Assembly (NCBI GenBank): GCA_017164015.1
Contig: CP071065.1
Location: 4,069,918 to 4,133,917 of the forward strand
DNA: 64,000 bases
Direction: 5' to 3'
DNA from: Nostoc sp. UHCC 0702
GTDB lineage: Bacteria > Cyanobacteriota > Cyanobacteriia > Cyanobacteriales > Nostocaceae
The notes beneath the pieces are model-generated. The model saw nothing but the letters and a program-made list of their open reading frames with translations. It did no database searches and was not told where the DNA came from. The position numbers and the translations under genes are program-made. The stretch's first letter is position 1; each line of letters begins with the position of its first letter. Shown in pieces: positions 26,562 to 36,437 of the stretch.

Positions 26562-27213
26562 ATATCAAGTTCGGCTAATTACTTACGATATAGTTCGGTT
26601 TGCTTGGTAATAGGTAATGGGTAATGGGTAATAGGTAATGGGTAATGGGTAATAGGTAATGGGTAATGGGTAATGGGTAATGGGTAATAGGTAATGGGTA
26701 ATGGGTAATGGGTAATGGGTAATAGGTAATGGGTAATGGGTAATAGGTAATACTCAAAACCAATTACCAATTACCAATTCCCAATTACCGACCTCCACAG
26801 ATATCATAAGTGTTTAAACGAACATGATATAATGGGTAATAGGTAATACTCAAAACCAATTACCAATTACCAATTCCCAATTACCGACCTCCACAGATAT
26901 CATAAGTGTTTAAACGAACATGATATAATGGGTAATAGGTAATACTCAAAACCAATTACCAATTACCAATTCCCAATTACCGACCTCCACAGATATCATA
27001 AGTGTTTAAACGAACATGATATAATGGGTAATAGGTAATACTCAAAACCAATTACCAATTACCAATTCCCAATTACCGACCTCCACAGATATCATAAGTG
27101 TTTAAACGAACATGATATAATGGGTAATAGGTAATACTCAAAACCAATTACCAATTACCAATTCCCAATTACCGACCTCACAGATATCATAAGTGTTTAA
27201 ACGAACATGATAT
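26562..27213. mobile_element. MITE-like element, copy B, internally amplified
   Basis: The left end ATATCAAGTTCGGCTAATTA is followed by about 20 TAATGGG/TAATAGG heptamers (26608-26755), then five direct copies of a 96-bp unit starting at 26735, 26831, 26927, 27023 and 27119 (the last is 95 bp). Each unit ends in TTTAAACGAACATGATAT, the element's right terminus. Copy A at 3362-3545 has a single such unit. Frames through it are repeat artefacts. Confidence 0.85.
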
Positions 27214-27235
27214 TAGTTGTCAGGAGTTAGGAGTT

Positions 27236-27386
27236 ATATCAAGTTCGTTTAATTACTTATTAAAACCGAAGAACCCCACCCCACCAAAGCTATGCTTTGT
27301 TTCCCCTCCCCGCTAGTTCGGGGAGGGGATTAAGGGGTGGGGTGCAATGACTGTGGAAATTATAACTATTTATCCGAACTTGATAT
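27236..27386. mobile_element. MITE-like element, ATATCAAGTTCG family, copy C
   Basis: 151 bp between ATATCAAGTTCGTTTAATTA and TTATCCGAACTTGATAT. Its interior is a different cargo: CCCCACCCCACCAAAGC, GCTTTG and GGGGAGGGG pieces forming a long hairpin. It lies 22 bp from copy B. Copy D at 36643-36789 shares this interior. Confidence 0.8.
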
Positions 27387-27479
27387 TAGGAGTTAAGAGT
27401 TTGGAGTTTGGAGTTAAGAATTTTCCCCCATCCCCGTCATCTCCCCATCCCCCTCATCTCCCCTTCCCCCTCATATCTT

Positions 27480-27977
27480 TCACCATCCCCAAGTACCAGG
27501 GCTACCTTTGAACGGCCCAACAATATCACTGGTTATCCAACCGCCGTAGAAGTTGCCTGGTTGTGGTTGCACCTTTTCCTCATCCACATAGCAGACATCC
27601 ATGAGATGAGCATAAATAGCTACATAATCTTTGATAGTTGCAAAGGCTGGTGTGGGGTTGGGGTAAAACCAAGCAGCATTCTGCACTTCTTTATCACCAA
27701 CACGGATTGTATAGTAACCAGCATTTCCTTTCCACTCGCAAAAACTAGATTGCGGTGTCCGCAGCAAATATTCCATTTTGATATCCGCAGGAGGAATATA
27801 GTAAACGGGTGGATGACTAGTTTCTAAAACACGTTTGGCACTATGAGTATCTGCAATTTTTACGCCATTAAAAATAATTTGGATATGTTTGCTTGTATCC
27901 TCAAGGCGAGGTGGACGGGGATAATCCCAAACTGATTCTTGTCCGGGAGCGGGTTCGATGCGTTGGGGGTAGACCAT
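27480..27977 (-). CDS. DUF427-family protein
   Basis: 165 residues with the DUF427 fold sequence: HIQIIFNGVKIADTHSAKRV, a central YYIPPADI, SSFCEWKGNAGYYTI, and AAWFYPNPTPAF. The family is widespread in cyanobacteria and actinobacteria and has no firmly known function. It is soluble with no signal peptide. The start ATG at 27977 gives the usual N-terminus; the C-terminus ends GTWGW. Confidence 0.85.
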   Translation of the reverse strand: MVYPQRIEPAPGQESVWDYPRPPRLEDTSKHIQIIFNGVKIADTHSAKRVLETSHPPVYYIPPADIKMEYLLRTPQSSFCEWKGNAGYYTIRVGDKEVQNAAWFYPNPTPAFATIKDYVAIYAHLMDVCYVDEEKVQPQPGNFYGGWITSDIVGPFKGSPGTWGW

Positions 27978-28170
27978 AGGATGATGGGGGGATAAGGGGC
28001 TGGGGCGCAGGGGAGAATAATTTGGTTTAATTCTCCACTTTACCGCAAATGCGATCGCCTGGGGTCTTTACTCTAGAAACGCAGCCACACAGGCGGCGCG
28101 CCACCCGCTATGAATCAAACAAACACTTTCTTCCCCCACTCCCTACTCCCTGTGTTTCAAAGAAAGACAG

Positions 28171-28285
28171 TTAAGCTGTAATCGGAATTGAAATTACAAA
28201 TTCTGTTCCCTCTCCCAAAACAGAATTTACCTCAATTGTTCCACCATGTTTTTCTTCAACAATTTGACGGGCAATAGTCCTGGAG
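28171..28285 (-). pseudogene. C-terminal scrap of a histidine kinase
   Basis: On the minus strand the frame ending at the TAA at 28171-28173 reads IARQIVEEKHGGTIEVNS followed by VLGEGTEFVISIPITA. This is the end of a HATPase_c domain just after the G2 box. Nothing upstream continues the kinase; a transposase-like fragment abuts it. Confidence 0.75.
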
Positions 28286-28297
28286 TTGATGAGGATA

Positions 28298-28541
28298 ACA
28301 TCTTAAAAACTGTTAAGAGCGCCTGGTGACGAACTACCCTAATCATTTTCCTTGTTGACCAAGGGTTTATGTTTAAGAATCTGCTGATTGCGCTTGAAGA
28401 TTTTGTCTGACTGTGTTCGGGTAACGGATGTCCTTGTGCCTCTAAAAATAAAGTCAGCATCGCTTCTAAATTATCTTTCTGATACTGCGTCGGCATTAAT
28501 TCTTTGAGGGTGTAAACTAGGTTTTGGGCGTGGGCAAGCAT
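28298..28541 (-). pseudogene. N-terminal fragment of a transposase
   Basis: About 80 residues starting MLAHAQNLVYTLKELMPTQY and continuing through HPLPEHSQTKSSSAISRFLN to the basic STRKMIRVVRHQALLTV. This resembles the N-terminus of DDE transposases common in Nostoc (from memory, IS4/IS701-like). The frame then runs into the kinase remnant in a different phase, so the catalytic part is missing. It is inactive. Confidence 0.65.
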
Positions 28542-29107
28542 TGAAAAGTGCTTATTTACGAATATATTTCACGCCCTTTTTCTCATGTTTTGAGTCAATT
28601 AAGCAATTCCAACATTTGCTCCTAAGAGCGATCGCACTCAACGGATGCTGCACAATGCGTCATCCTAGCATCAAGCCGTTTTTGAAGCTTTTTATGTAGT
28701 ATAGCTGCTTATTAAAGTTACATACTTAACTTTATTGTACTTAATTAATGTTCTTGACATACTGTGATATTTTGCGCTTTTTATTTCCCAGTTGCGGGTT
28801 TATTCGGTTAGGTGCAAGATGTGAGTTAAAACATCCTCTACAGTTAGCTTGTCTTAATCAAGCATTATTACGGTTCAGCAAAATTCACAATTTTTAGTAA
28901 TAAATTGTTTGTGTTCCTCCAGTAATTTCTCTGAATATAATCACTAAATGCTGATTTTAGGGGCTTCAAAAAAATAAATTATCCGAAATTATTTTTATAT
29001 TTGTAGGAACGCACAGCTGTGCGTCTCTACGATGGGATGTTTTTTTCATTGGAAGTCACTTATAAAGAAAATAGGTGTTGCTGATTGATGGAGCGATCGC
29101 TTTAACA
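28542..29107. other. AT-rich spacer with a small MITE-like segment
   Basis: No gene is visible. At 28959-29059, CTTCAAAAAAATAAATTATC and GGGATGTTTTTTTCATTGG form inverted ends resembling those of the element at 41402-41576, around a central ACGCACAGCTGTGCGT palindrome. Confidence 0.5.
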
Positions 29108-29326
29108 TTGATGACTAACATTGTCGTGTTGATGACTAACATCGTCGTGTTGATGACCAACATCGTCATGTTGATGAATAACATCGTCGTGTTGATGACT
29201 AACATCGTCGTGTTGATGACCAACATCGTCATGTTGATGACCAACATCATAATGTTGATGACCAACATCGTCGTGTTGATGACCAACATCGTCATGTTAA
29301 TGACCAACATCATAATGTTGATGATA
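29108..29326. repeat. 21-bp minisatellite, ten units
   Basis: Units of TTGATGACYAACATCGTCRTG start at 29108, 29129, 29150 and so on to 29297, exactly 21 bp each, with a partial unit at 29318. The unit length is a multiple of three and free of stops on both strands, so repetitive frames appear in both directions. It ends 6 bp before the stop of the ROCO gene. Confidence 0.92.
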
Positions 29327-29331
29327 GTTTC

Positions 29332-32300
29332 TTAATACTCATCTACAAACTGAGGATGAACCCACAAAAATTCACGGCGTTTGTTTTGCACCCGCACCAG
29401 ACCACCAAAACTAGGATCTTTTTCTTTGAGGAGGGCGTGTAATTCTCGTAAAATAGATCCTTGGGCGCGGATTGCATCGCCTTCCAACAAGGAAGATTCA
29501 CTTTTGGACTTTCCAGCCAAAGCGATATCGCTCCCTTTCAAGGTAGACTCGATGGTTTTCTGTCCCAAGTCGAGTTGTTCTTCAATGCCTTTGTAAGTGG
29601 TGTCATCAAGCATGAATTTGGTTGCGGAAGCTGCGACAGGTAACACTAAGCTGAGAGTTCCCGTCAACAGTCTGAGAAAGGGAACAGCTTTGGTAAACCA
29701 CTCACGAGGCAAATCTAATTCATAGACTCCTTTTTTTTGGTCGTTGGGATTTAAGGCTGGAAGTGGTTGACGTGCATGTTCACACCAGAGGGTGAGTTGA
29801 AACTTAGCACTAATCCATTTAGGGCGATCGAAAAATTTTGGATCAACAGGTTTAAAGCTAAACAGGCGCGGGCCATCTTTCGCTTCATCGGTGAGCATCT
29901 GCATCAGTGTTGCAAATTCCTGATCGACTTGGCTTAAAATTATGCGCTGCTCTTGAGACAATTTCTGAAAGCGTTCTTCATCTCGACTATCTAAGATAAC
30001 TAAATCTCGACGGATGACTTTTAACTCCTCTTTCACAATGACTCGGAACTGTTCAATGCCAATTTCTTGAGATGGAGGTTGAGCTGTTGGCGCGTTATTC
30101 AAAAGTTGATCGATGTTTTGCCATTCACCACACCCTGAAATGGGACACGGGTAATCATGGCGATTTTTCTTTTTGCTTTCAATGAGTTTCTGTACTTCAA
30201 ACAGTCCATGTCCAGGTGCATTCATGCCACAAGATGCAATGCAAGGAACCATCACGTTACAACGCAACCCTTCCCAGAAATTTTCAACTAGCCATTTAAT
30301 CTCTTCGGTGAGATAAGACAGGAAGCGTTCGGGATAAGCTGCGCGCACTGTGATTTTTACATCAGTGCCAACATACTCTAGCAATGCCCGGCCGTTGTAG
30401 TCATTGTCAAGCATCAAGCCGCGTTGCCAATGAATGCTGTTTTCGTAATTCGTCCGCCCCAGTGAGTATTTGTGTAACCGGACAATTAACTGGTAAAATA
30501 ATCCCTCTGCCACTGCAAACTGTCCGCGATCGTCCACAATGCGGCAGATTTGCACCTGTTGTCTGTCTCCAGGTTCTGGTTGCTCTCCCCAATTGGGTAA
30601 TGGGTCTGGGCGTTGGTCAGGAACGAGTTGAGCAATGAGGCTGGTATTACTGGGTTCTGACGGGTCGAAAACCACTTTATAAGACAGATCAAAGCGTTCC
30701 ATCAGCCGTAAAAAAATTGGATGCAGTTCTTTCGGGTAGCCTTCTTCGCCTGCAAATGGGGGGTTACTCCACAACTGGCTGAGATGGTCAAATTCCACCA
30801 AACCGTTACGTTTGCGTGTCATTTCATCATCTAGCACAAAGCTGATCGCTTTTGCCAGCCAGTCGGGTTTGAGGATGACGATATCGCGTAGTGTTGGGTC
30901 GTAATGGTAATGAATGAAATGCCCCAGAGTATGGGAGATGCGAAGAAATAGTTCTGCCTGCTTCTCATCAATTGCGTGTTCAGCGCAGATGGCAATAACA
31001 TTATCGTAGGGCAGATAAGGTTTATCGCTTTTCTGCAAGATTTCTCGTACTTGCTGCCACTTAGCGGGAACAGAACGCCCCATTTCAGGAAGAGATGCGG
31101 CGACACGAGCAATAGATTCTTTTAATTCTGCAAGCCCAGTGCAATGCGTCGTATCGTCCTTGGGTTTGCTGTCTACATGGAAGAAATCAATTATCGTATC
31201 TTTGCCGAATTGATTTAAAATCTCCTGTCTGTCAATGTCCGGTTGTCGCTGTCCGGGGCCGCCGTGGGTTGCAACCACTAATACCTTTGCATCCGGTTCT
31301 CGATTCTTGATTAGGGTAATCCACTCTTTGACAAAGCCCTGTTGCGGGCCTTCCCGTGGCTTCCACACCACCAGATACACGGCTGGCGCACTGAAAAACA
31401 ACTGGTGTGTCGGTCGATAAACTCGTTGACCGCCAAAATCCCAACCATTCAAGGTGATTTCTGTGCCACTGTCGGGATCGGTGACGATTACAGGTTTAAT
31501 CTCAATCCCGTGAGTTGTGGGGCGACCATCTACCCATTCGTCCCCTCGCAATGCTCCCAACAGACAACTTTTGCCTACCTCACCCTCACCAATTAAAATT
31601 AGTTTGGCTTCGTTTAGCGTTACTTGTTCTTCTGCCTTTGCTTGCAAATATTGCAAGACAGCATCAAGTCCCTGTTCGTATGCCGCAGCTAATTCAGCGT
31701 TTAAGGGGTTTTGGTCAAGATTAAGTTCAACTAATTGAGTGAGTTTAGTAAAACTGTAAGGCAGTGATGTGAGATGATTTCCATGAATTGTTTCTCCAAA
31801 AACTTTGTTATGGGAAATTTGCTTTCCTCCTAAATGCAGTTTTCTTAACTGTGTTAAATTACCGATTGCATTGGGAAGCTGCTCAATTTGATTGCCGATT
31901 GCATAGAGTTCGCTCAAATTTTGTAAGTTTGTGATTTCGTTTGGAAACGAAACAAATTGATTTTCAGAAATTGACAGTAAAATTAGTTTCGTTAGTTTTT
32001 TGGTTGATTCTGGCAATTCCATCAGTTGGTTAAAGCAGAGGTCAAGTGTTTGCAACTGTGTCAGGTGGCCGATCGCCTCTGGCAGCTGGGTCAGTTGGTT
32101 GCTGGAGAGGTCAAGCCATTGCAACTTAGTAAGCGATGCGATCGCCTCTGGCAGCTGGGTCAGTTGGTTGCTGGAGAGGTCAAGCCATTGCAACTTAGTA
32201 AGCGATGCGATCGCTTGTGGCAGTACCGTCAGTTTGTTATTGGAGAGGTCAAGCTGTTGCAACTGAGTCAGGGATGCGATCGCCTCTGGCAGTTGGGTCA

Positions 32301-32670
32301 ATTGGTTGTATGAAAGATTAAGCGTTTGCAACTGAGTCAGAGATGCGATCGCCTCTGGCAGTTCCGTCAGTTGGTTCATGGAGAGTTTAAGCGATTGCAA
32401 CTGAGTTAGGGATGCGATCGCCCCTGGCAGTACCCTCAGTTGGTTGTATGAAAGGTCAAGGGTTTCCAACTGAGTCAGGGATGCGATCGCCTCTGGCAGT
32501 TGGGTCAATTGGTTACTGGAGAGGTCAAGTGTTTGCAACTGTGTTAGGGATGCGATCGCCTCTGGCACTTCAGTGAGTCCCATACCACTGAGATCAAGTT
32601 CTATTGCACCCTCTCGACGTGCTTTTTCAATGCGCTGCTTTACTTCTCGATAACTCTTATCCCGTGCCAT
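29332..32670 (-). CDS. LRR-Roc-COR (ROCO) GTPase-like protein
   Basis: About 1112 residues. After a basic N-terminal helix come about 12 leucine-rich repeats of 23 residues (LPEAIASLTQLQTLDLSSNQ type, about 30-325). A Roc GTPase domain follows with P loop GEGEVGKSCLLGALRG (about 363), switch-like GWDFGGQRVYRPTHQ and VVATHGGPG. A COR domain comes next (PYLPYDNVIAICAEH onward), then a C-terminal region with a coiled segment around RDEERFQKLSQEQ. ROCO proteins dimerise and are thought to act in signalling; the bacterial role is poorly known. ATG 32670 has AAAGGA upstream, better than the TTG at 32676. Several LRRs share near-identical DNA, each with a GCGATCGC. Confidence 0.92.
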   Translation of the reverse strand: MARDKSYREVKQRIEKARREGAIELDLSGMGLTEVPEAIASLTQLQTLDLSSNQLTQLPEAIASLTQLETLDLSYNQLRVLPGAIASLTQLQSLKLSMNQLTELPEAIASLTQLQTLNLSYNQLTQLPEAIASLTQLQQLDLSNNKLTVLPQAIASLTKLQWLDLSSNQLTQLPEAIASLTKLQWLDLSSNQLTQLPEAIGHLTQLQTLDLCFNQLMELPESTKKLTKLILLSISENQFVSFPNEITNLQNLSELYAIGNQIEQLPNAIGNLTQLRKLHLGGKQISHNKVFGETIHGNHLTSLPYSFTKLTQLVELNLDQNPLNAELAAAYEQGLDAVLQYLQAKAEEQVTLNEAKLILIGEGEVGKSCLLGALRGDEWVDGRPTTHGIEIKPVIVTDPDSGTEITLNGWDFGGQRVYRPTHQLFFSAPAVYLVVWKPREGPQQGFVKEWITLIKNREPDAKVLVVATHGGPGQRQPDIDRQEILNQFGKDTIIDFFHVDSKPKDDTTHCTGLAELKESIARVAASLPEMGRSVPAKWQQVREILQKSDKPYLPYDNVIAICAEHAIDEKQAELFLRISHTLGHFIHYHYDPTLRDIVILKPDWLAKAISFVLDDEMTRKRNGLVEFDHLSQLWSNPPFAGEEGYPKELHPIFLRLMERFDLSYKVVFDPSEPSNTSLIAQLVPDQRPDPLPNWGEQPEPGDRQQVQICRIVDDRGQFAVAEGLFYQLIVRLHKYSLGRTNYENSIHWQRGLMLDNDYNGRALLEYVGTDVKITVRAAYPERFLSYLTEEIKWLVENFWEGLRCNVMVPCIASCGMNAPGHGLFEVQKLIESKKKNRHDYPCPISGCGEWQNIDQLLNNAPTAQPPSQEIGIEQFRVIVKEELKVIRRDLVILDSRDEERFQKLSQEQRIILSQVDQEFATLMQMLTDEAKDGPRLFSFKPVDPKFFDRPKWISAKFQLTLWCEHARQPLPALNPNDQKKGVYELDLPREWFTKAVPFLRLLTGTLSLVLPVAASATKFMLDDTTYKGIEEQLDLGQKTIESTLKGSDIALAGKSKSESSLLEGDAIRAQGSILRELHALLKEKDPSFGGLVRVQNKRREFLWVHPQFVDEY

Positions 32671-32813
32671 GACCAAATCCTTTCTCTAACTACCAAAATT
32701 GGAGTAATAGCCAGATTTTTTCTGTGTAAAAGCATATACAGGTGCTTTAAACAGAAAATCTCAGCCTAACATTCCCACAAACAGCAAGCAACGCCAAGGG
32801 TGAAAAATGTGTT

Positions 32814-35387
32814 TTAGATTAGTAAACTATGAGGTTCTGGTGGTAAAGGTGGTTCTGGTGGAACTGGGGGTTGTGCAAGTTCGGAATTAAAGGCAATAGT
32901 ATTAATAGCAATTCCCGCAGCGGTTAAGCCAGGTTCTAGCCTAGATAAATTACCACCAGATGCATCGGTTGCTGTTAAAATTAGTTGATCTCGCGCACGA
33001 GTTAAAGCTACATACAATACTCGCAAAGCTTCTGCTTCTTCCCTGGTTTTCCGCAAATGTTCTAAACATAGATATAGCACTGGCTTTTGTGTTTCACCTT
33101 GCTGATCTTCTAGCTTCAAAGCAACACCATATGCAGGGTCAAAGTAAACTGTTTCGCTGGTATGAGGTTGGGAACGAGTTAAATCAGGAATAACCACAAC
33201 TGACCACTCCAAGCCTTTAGCAGCATGGATAGTCATTAAAGCCACTGCATCATTAGCTGATAAAGGTAAACGGGGTATTTGTATTTCTGCTGCTGCTAGC
33301 TGCTTCAGGCGACGTACTGCGGTAAAAACATCATTGCTACCATGTTCTAACTGTCGTACTAACTCTACAAAACCTCGCCAGTCTGTTTCTCGCCTGGCTG
33401 CACCTGGTAAGTTAGTAATCACAGCAGTGTAACCAGTGAGATGATTTGCTATTTGTAAAAGGCGAGTTGGGGGTTCTAAATTGCGATCGCCCAACAATTC
33501 ACCCAATACTTGCACAGGTTGCTGCAATTCAGCAATATCAGTTAATTTTAGCTTTTCCCACCAGTTAGTTTTTGCTTTTTCGTTTTGTTCTGTGGTATAA
33601 TTATACTGACTTTGCACAAAAGTAAATAAAACTCGATCACTAACTGCAAAAAACGGACTACGCAGCACTGCTACTAAAGCTAAATCATCACTGGGATCTG
33701 CCAAAAAACGCAACAATGCCCAACCATCTTTAGCTTCCCTTGTAGCTAGTAAATTACCACCACCAGCCAAAGCAATGGGAATTCCCACACTTGATAAAGC
33801 TTCGCCGTAAACTTCTAACGGTTCCCAAGTGCGAGACAAAATTGCAATGTCTCCAGGCTTCATCGGACGCAGAGATTGAGTTTTTTTGTCGTAAACTGGG
33901 GTTTGCTCATCTAGCATTTGTTTGAGTAATTGTGCTAGATGATTAGCTTCTACTCTCAAACGCTGGGGTTTATTAATATCTGGCTCTGCTTGTACTGTAT
34001 AAACTTGTATTGATGGGTGAAAATTAGGAGATTCACGGCGATGGGCATCTAAATTTTGGTGTAAATTATCTAGTAATGGAGCAAATATATTATTGATATT
34101 ATTCACCAAGAGTCTGTGAGTACGGAAGCTAGTACTTAAAATCTCTTCCTTACCGCCACTACTGATAATGCGATCGCGCCAACTTTGAAACACTTCAACA
34201 TCAGCACGGCGGAATCCATAAATTGATTGTTTAGCATCACCGACTATAGTCAATAAAGCATTTTTTGTGAGTATTTGTAATATCTCTGACTGCACAGGAT
34301 TAGTATCCTGAAATTCATCGACTAAAAAAGCTTGCCAACGTTGAGCATAATAAAACTGTACTTGTTCATCTTGTAAAGCTTGCAATGCGCCAACTTCTAA
34401 ATCTGCAAAGTCCAAAATCCGAGAACGGCGTTTTGCTTGATGAATATGATTTTGCACCGAATTAAACGCTGCTTGCAGTGCTGTCAGCATAGTTTTTAAC
34501 TGCTCATCAACTGCACCAAACTCTAAACTTACTAAACCATCTTTCAGAGCTTTTTCAATTAAATCTCGCAGTTCTTTGATAGTTTGTTTAACAATTTCTA
34601 AGCCTCCCCCTGACCAATTCTTTTTACTGCCCACATTAATTTTTAGTGCAGTAATTACTGATAGCGATTCTGTAATATTTTCTCCCAATTCTATAGCAAT
34701 CATCGCTTGTAAAGCCGGTTGACGTGTTTCTACTTCCAAGCGATCGCCATTTTTACCCACATAACTTTGTAGAGTCATCTGTGCTTGTTGCCAAGTAGGA
34801 TGCTGCAACAATTCATTCACAGCTTTTGCTTGTAATAAGAGCGCTAATTGCTGCCATTTTTCAGTATCTTGTGCTAAAGCTTGTTCAGCTGCAATCGGGT
34901 CTTTTAGTAATGTCTGCAAAGCTTGGGACATCAAAGAATAAGGAACTTGTGCGTAAAGTTCTACAGGTAAACAATCTAATGCTTCATCTAACCATTGATT
35001 AACCCGAACCATTCCCTCTAGTTCATCTAAAACTGTAAAATCAGGTGGTACATCCGCCGCTTGGGGATGTTCCTGACAAATTCGCATAGCTAAAGCGTGG
35101 ATAGTGCTAATTTGAGCCGCCTCAAGTTCTGCTAATAAATCAGGACGTTCTGGTAATTCCTGGCTAACTGCGATTCTAATACGCGATCGCAACTCCGCCG
35201 CTGCTTTATCTGTAAACGTGACTGCAACTATCTCTAATGGTGAAAGTTCATGCGATCGCAGATGATACAAATAACGTTCAGCAAGCATATGGGTTTTACC
35301 AGTCCCCGCACCTGCGATGACTGCAACACTACCATTAGCATAAGCTGCTTTTTGCTGTTGTTCAGTCAAACTCATCGGATATACCAT
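32814..35387 (-). CDS. UvrD/AddA-like helicase without nuclease domain
   Basis: An 857-residue superfamily 1A helicase: Walker A AGAGTGKTHMLAERY (about 24), VTFTDKAAAELRSRI, Walker B VDEFQDTNPVQSEIL, VGDAKQSIYGFRRAD, motif V MTIHAAKGLEW, motif VI LYVALTRARDQLIL. It resembles the AddA/RecB helicase part but stops soon after motif VI with a Pro-rich tail (PPVPPEPPLPPEPHS) and has no PD-(D/E)XK domain. The AddB-like nuclease at 37669 is the probable partner in double-strand-break end processing. Two unrelated genes lie between them. Confidence 0.85.
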   Translation of the reverse strand: MVYPMSLTEQQQKAAYANGSVAVIAGAGTGKTHMLAERYLYHLRSHELSPLEIVAVTFTDKAAAELRSRIRIAVSQELPERPDLLAELEAAQISTIHALAMRICQEHPQAADVPPDFTVLDELEGMVRVNQWLDEALDCLPVELYAQVPYSLMSQALQTLLKDPIAAEQALAQDTEKWQQLALLLQAKAVNELLQHPTWQQAQMTLQSYVGKNGDRLEVETRQPALQAMIAIELGENITESLSVITALKINVGSKKNWSGGGLEIVKQTIKELRDLIEKALKDGLVSLEFGAVDEQLKTMLTALQAAFNSVQNHIHQAKRRSRILDFADLEVGALQALQDEQVQFYYAQRWQAFLVDEFQDTNPVQSEILQILTKNALLTIVGDAKQSIYGFRRADVEVFQSWRDRIISSGGKEEILSTSFRTHRLLVNNINNIFAPLLDNLHQNLDAHRRESPNFHPSIQVYTVQAEPDINKPQRLRVEANHLAQLLKQMLDEQTPVYDKKTQSLRPMKPGDIAILSRTWEPLEVYGEALSSVGIPIALAGGGNLLATREAKDGWALLRFLADPSDDLALVAVLRSPFFAVSDRVLFTFVQSQYNYTTEQNEKAKTNWWEKLKLTDIAELQQPVQVLGELLGDRNLEPPTRLLQIANHLTGYTAVITNLPGAARRETDWRGFVELVRQLEHGSNDVFTAVRRLKQLAAAEIQIPRLPLSANDAVALMTIHAAKGLEWSVVVIPDLTRSQPHTSETVYFDPAYGVALKLEDQQGETQKPVLYLCLEHLRKTREEAEALRVLYVALTRARDQLILTATDASGGNLSRLEPGLTAAGIAINTIAFNSELAQPPVPPEPPLPPEPHSLLI

Positions 35388-35453
35388 TTTAGATTTGAGA
35401 TTGTGGATTTTGGATTGACTATATAAGCTTTTGAGCTTTGTGGGGAGAGTTTT

Positions 35454-36437
35454 TTATACTCCCCATCCTGGGTTTTGGCATACAATGTTGCGAGTAGAAA
35501 CTTCTTCAAACTTGCCTAAGCTGCGATTAGAACGCCATGCTTTTTTTATCTGTTTCCAATATTCAGTTTCTTCATATTTAGCAATTGCTATCAACTCAGA
35601 GTCACGTACTCCATTTTGCATACATAAGCCAGCAAATCCAAGTTCCTCTGATTTTCCTAGTTGAGGTAAATTAACTACATCAAGTACTTGAGCAGTTACT
35701 TTTCCTTGCCTATCTGGTGCTGAAAGGGTTTGAAACCATAACATTACTTGATTTCCATTTTTAACCCGGCTTACTGCATAGGTAAAATTATCTGTAAATT
35801 CTCCTACTACCCATCCTCCTAAATCTTGAAGACCTTTAGGCAAATTGCTCTGGTAGTAGCGTAGACCAATATAACTTGAATTATTTTCTGCTGAATCTGC
35901 TAGATTAAATTTGGAGACGAGAGATTCTTCCAACACAATTTTTTGAGGCTTATAACTTAACTTTTGGGAAGAAAGCTGGTATTTTTTACCATCAAATTTG
36001 AATACTCTCCAAGCTATTTCTCTTGGTTCATAAGTGAACACGGGAGCAGCAATATTAATCCAACCTTGACTTCGATTTGGAAGTACGGCAACTTCTAGTT
36101 CACCGCGTGAAGTAAATACCTCTGAAATGAAGCGGTAATTACTGCCATTTCTTTGAAAAATATAAACAGGACAGTGGCGATTATTACATGGTGAGCCTTG
36201 CTGAATGCCGATGAGGATTTCTTGAGTTCCGTCATTATTCAAATCTATCTCAGCAAGATTATATGTAATTTCATTCCAATTAACATTCTGAAAATCTTTA
36301 CTAATATTAGCTTTGATGGCGTTGATCAAATTTGGATTTGGTCGATTAGGTTTAGTTATTTGGGCTTGAATTGGTAGAAAGTTTACGCCCAAAACTGTTA
36401 AACTAACTGCGATACTAAGTAGTATTTTTTCCTTCAT
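35454..36437 (-). CDS. Secreted protein of unknown function
   Basis: 327 residues with a signal peptide (KILLSIAVSLTVLGVNFLPI, likely cleavage after QAQ). Residues about 60-110 contain an FG-GAP/VCBS-like calcium-type loop, DLNNDGTQEILIGIQQG. The C-terminal half includes LWFQTLSAPDRQGKVTAQV and three cysteines. I do not recognise the rest. It is probably periplasmic or extracellular, lying between the AddA-like and P-loop genes on the same strand. Confidence 0.7.
   Translation of the reverse strand: MKEKILLSIAVSLTVLGVNFLPIQAQITKPNRPNPNLINAIKANISKDFQNVNWNEITYNLAEIDLNNDGTQEILIGIQQGSPCNNRHCPVYIFQRNGSNYRFISEVFTSRGELEVAVLPNRSQGWINIAAPVFTYEPREIAWRVFKFDGKKYQLSSQKLSYKPQKIVLEESLVSKFNLADSAENNSSYIGLRYYQSNLPKGLQDLGGWVVGEFTDNFTYAVSRVKNGNQVMLWFQTLSAPDRQGKVTAQVLDVVNLPQLGKSEELGFAGLCMQNGVRDSELIAIAKYEETEYWKQIKKAWRSNRSLGKFEEVSTRNIVCQNPGWGV

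Noticed and set aside
26575..26770. Short ORFs of PITHYPLPITHY-type repeats
   Set aside because: These are translations of the TAATGGG heptamer array inside a MITE.
29056..29335. Proteins on both strands made of seven-residue repeats
   Set aside because: They are produced by a 21-bp minisatellite with no stops in either direction; no start signals or unique sequence.
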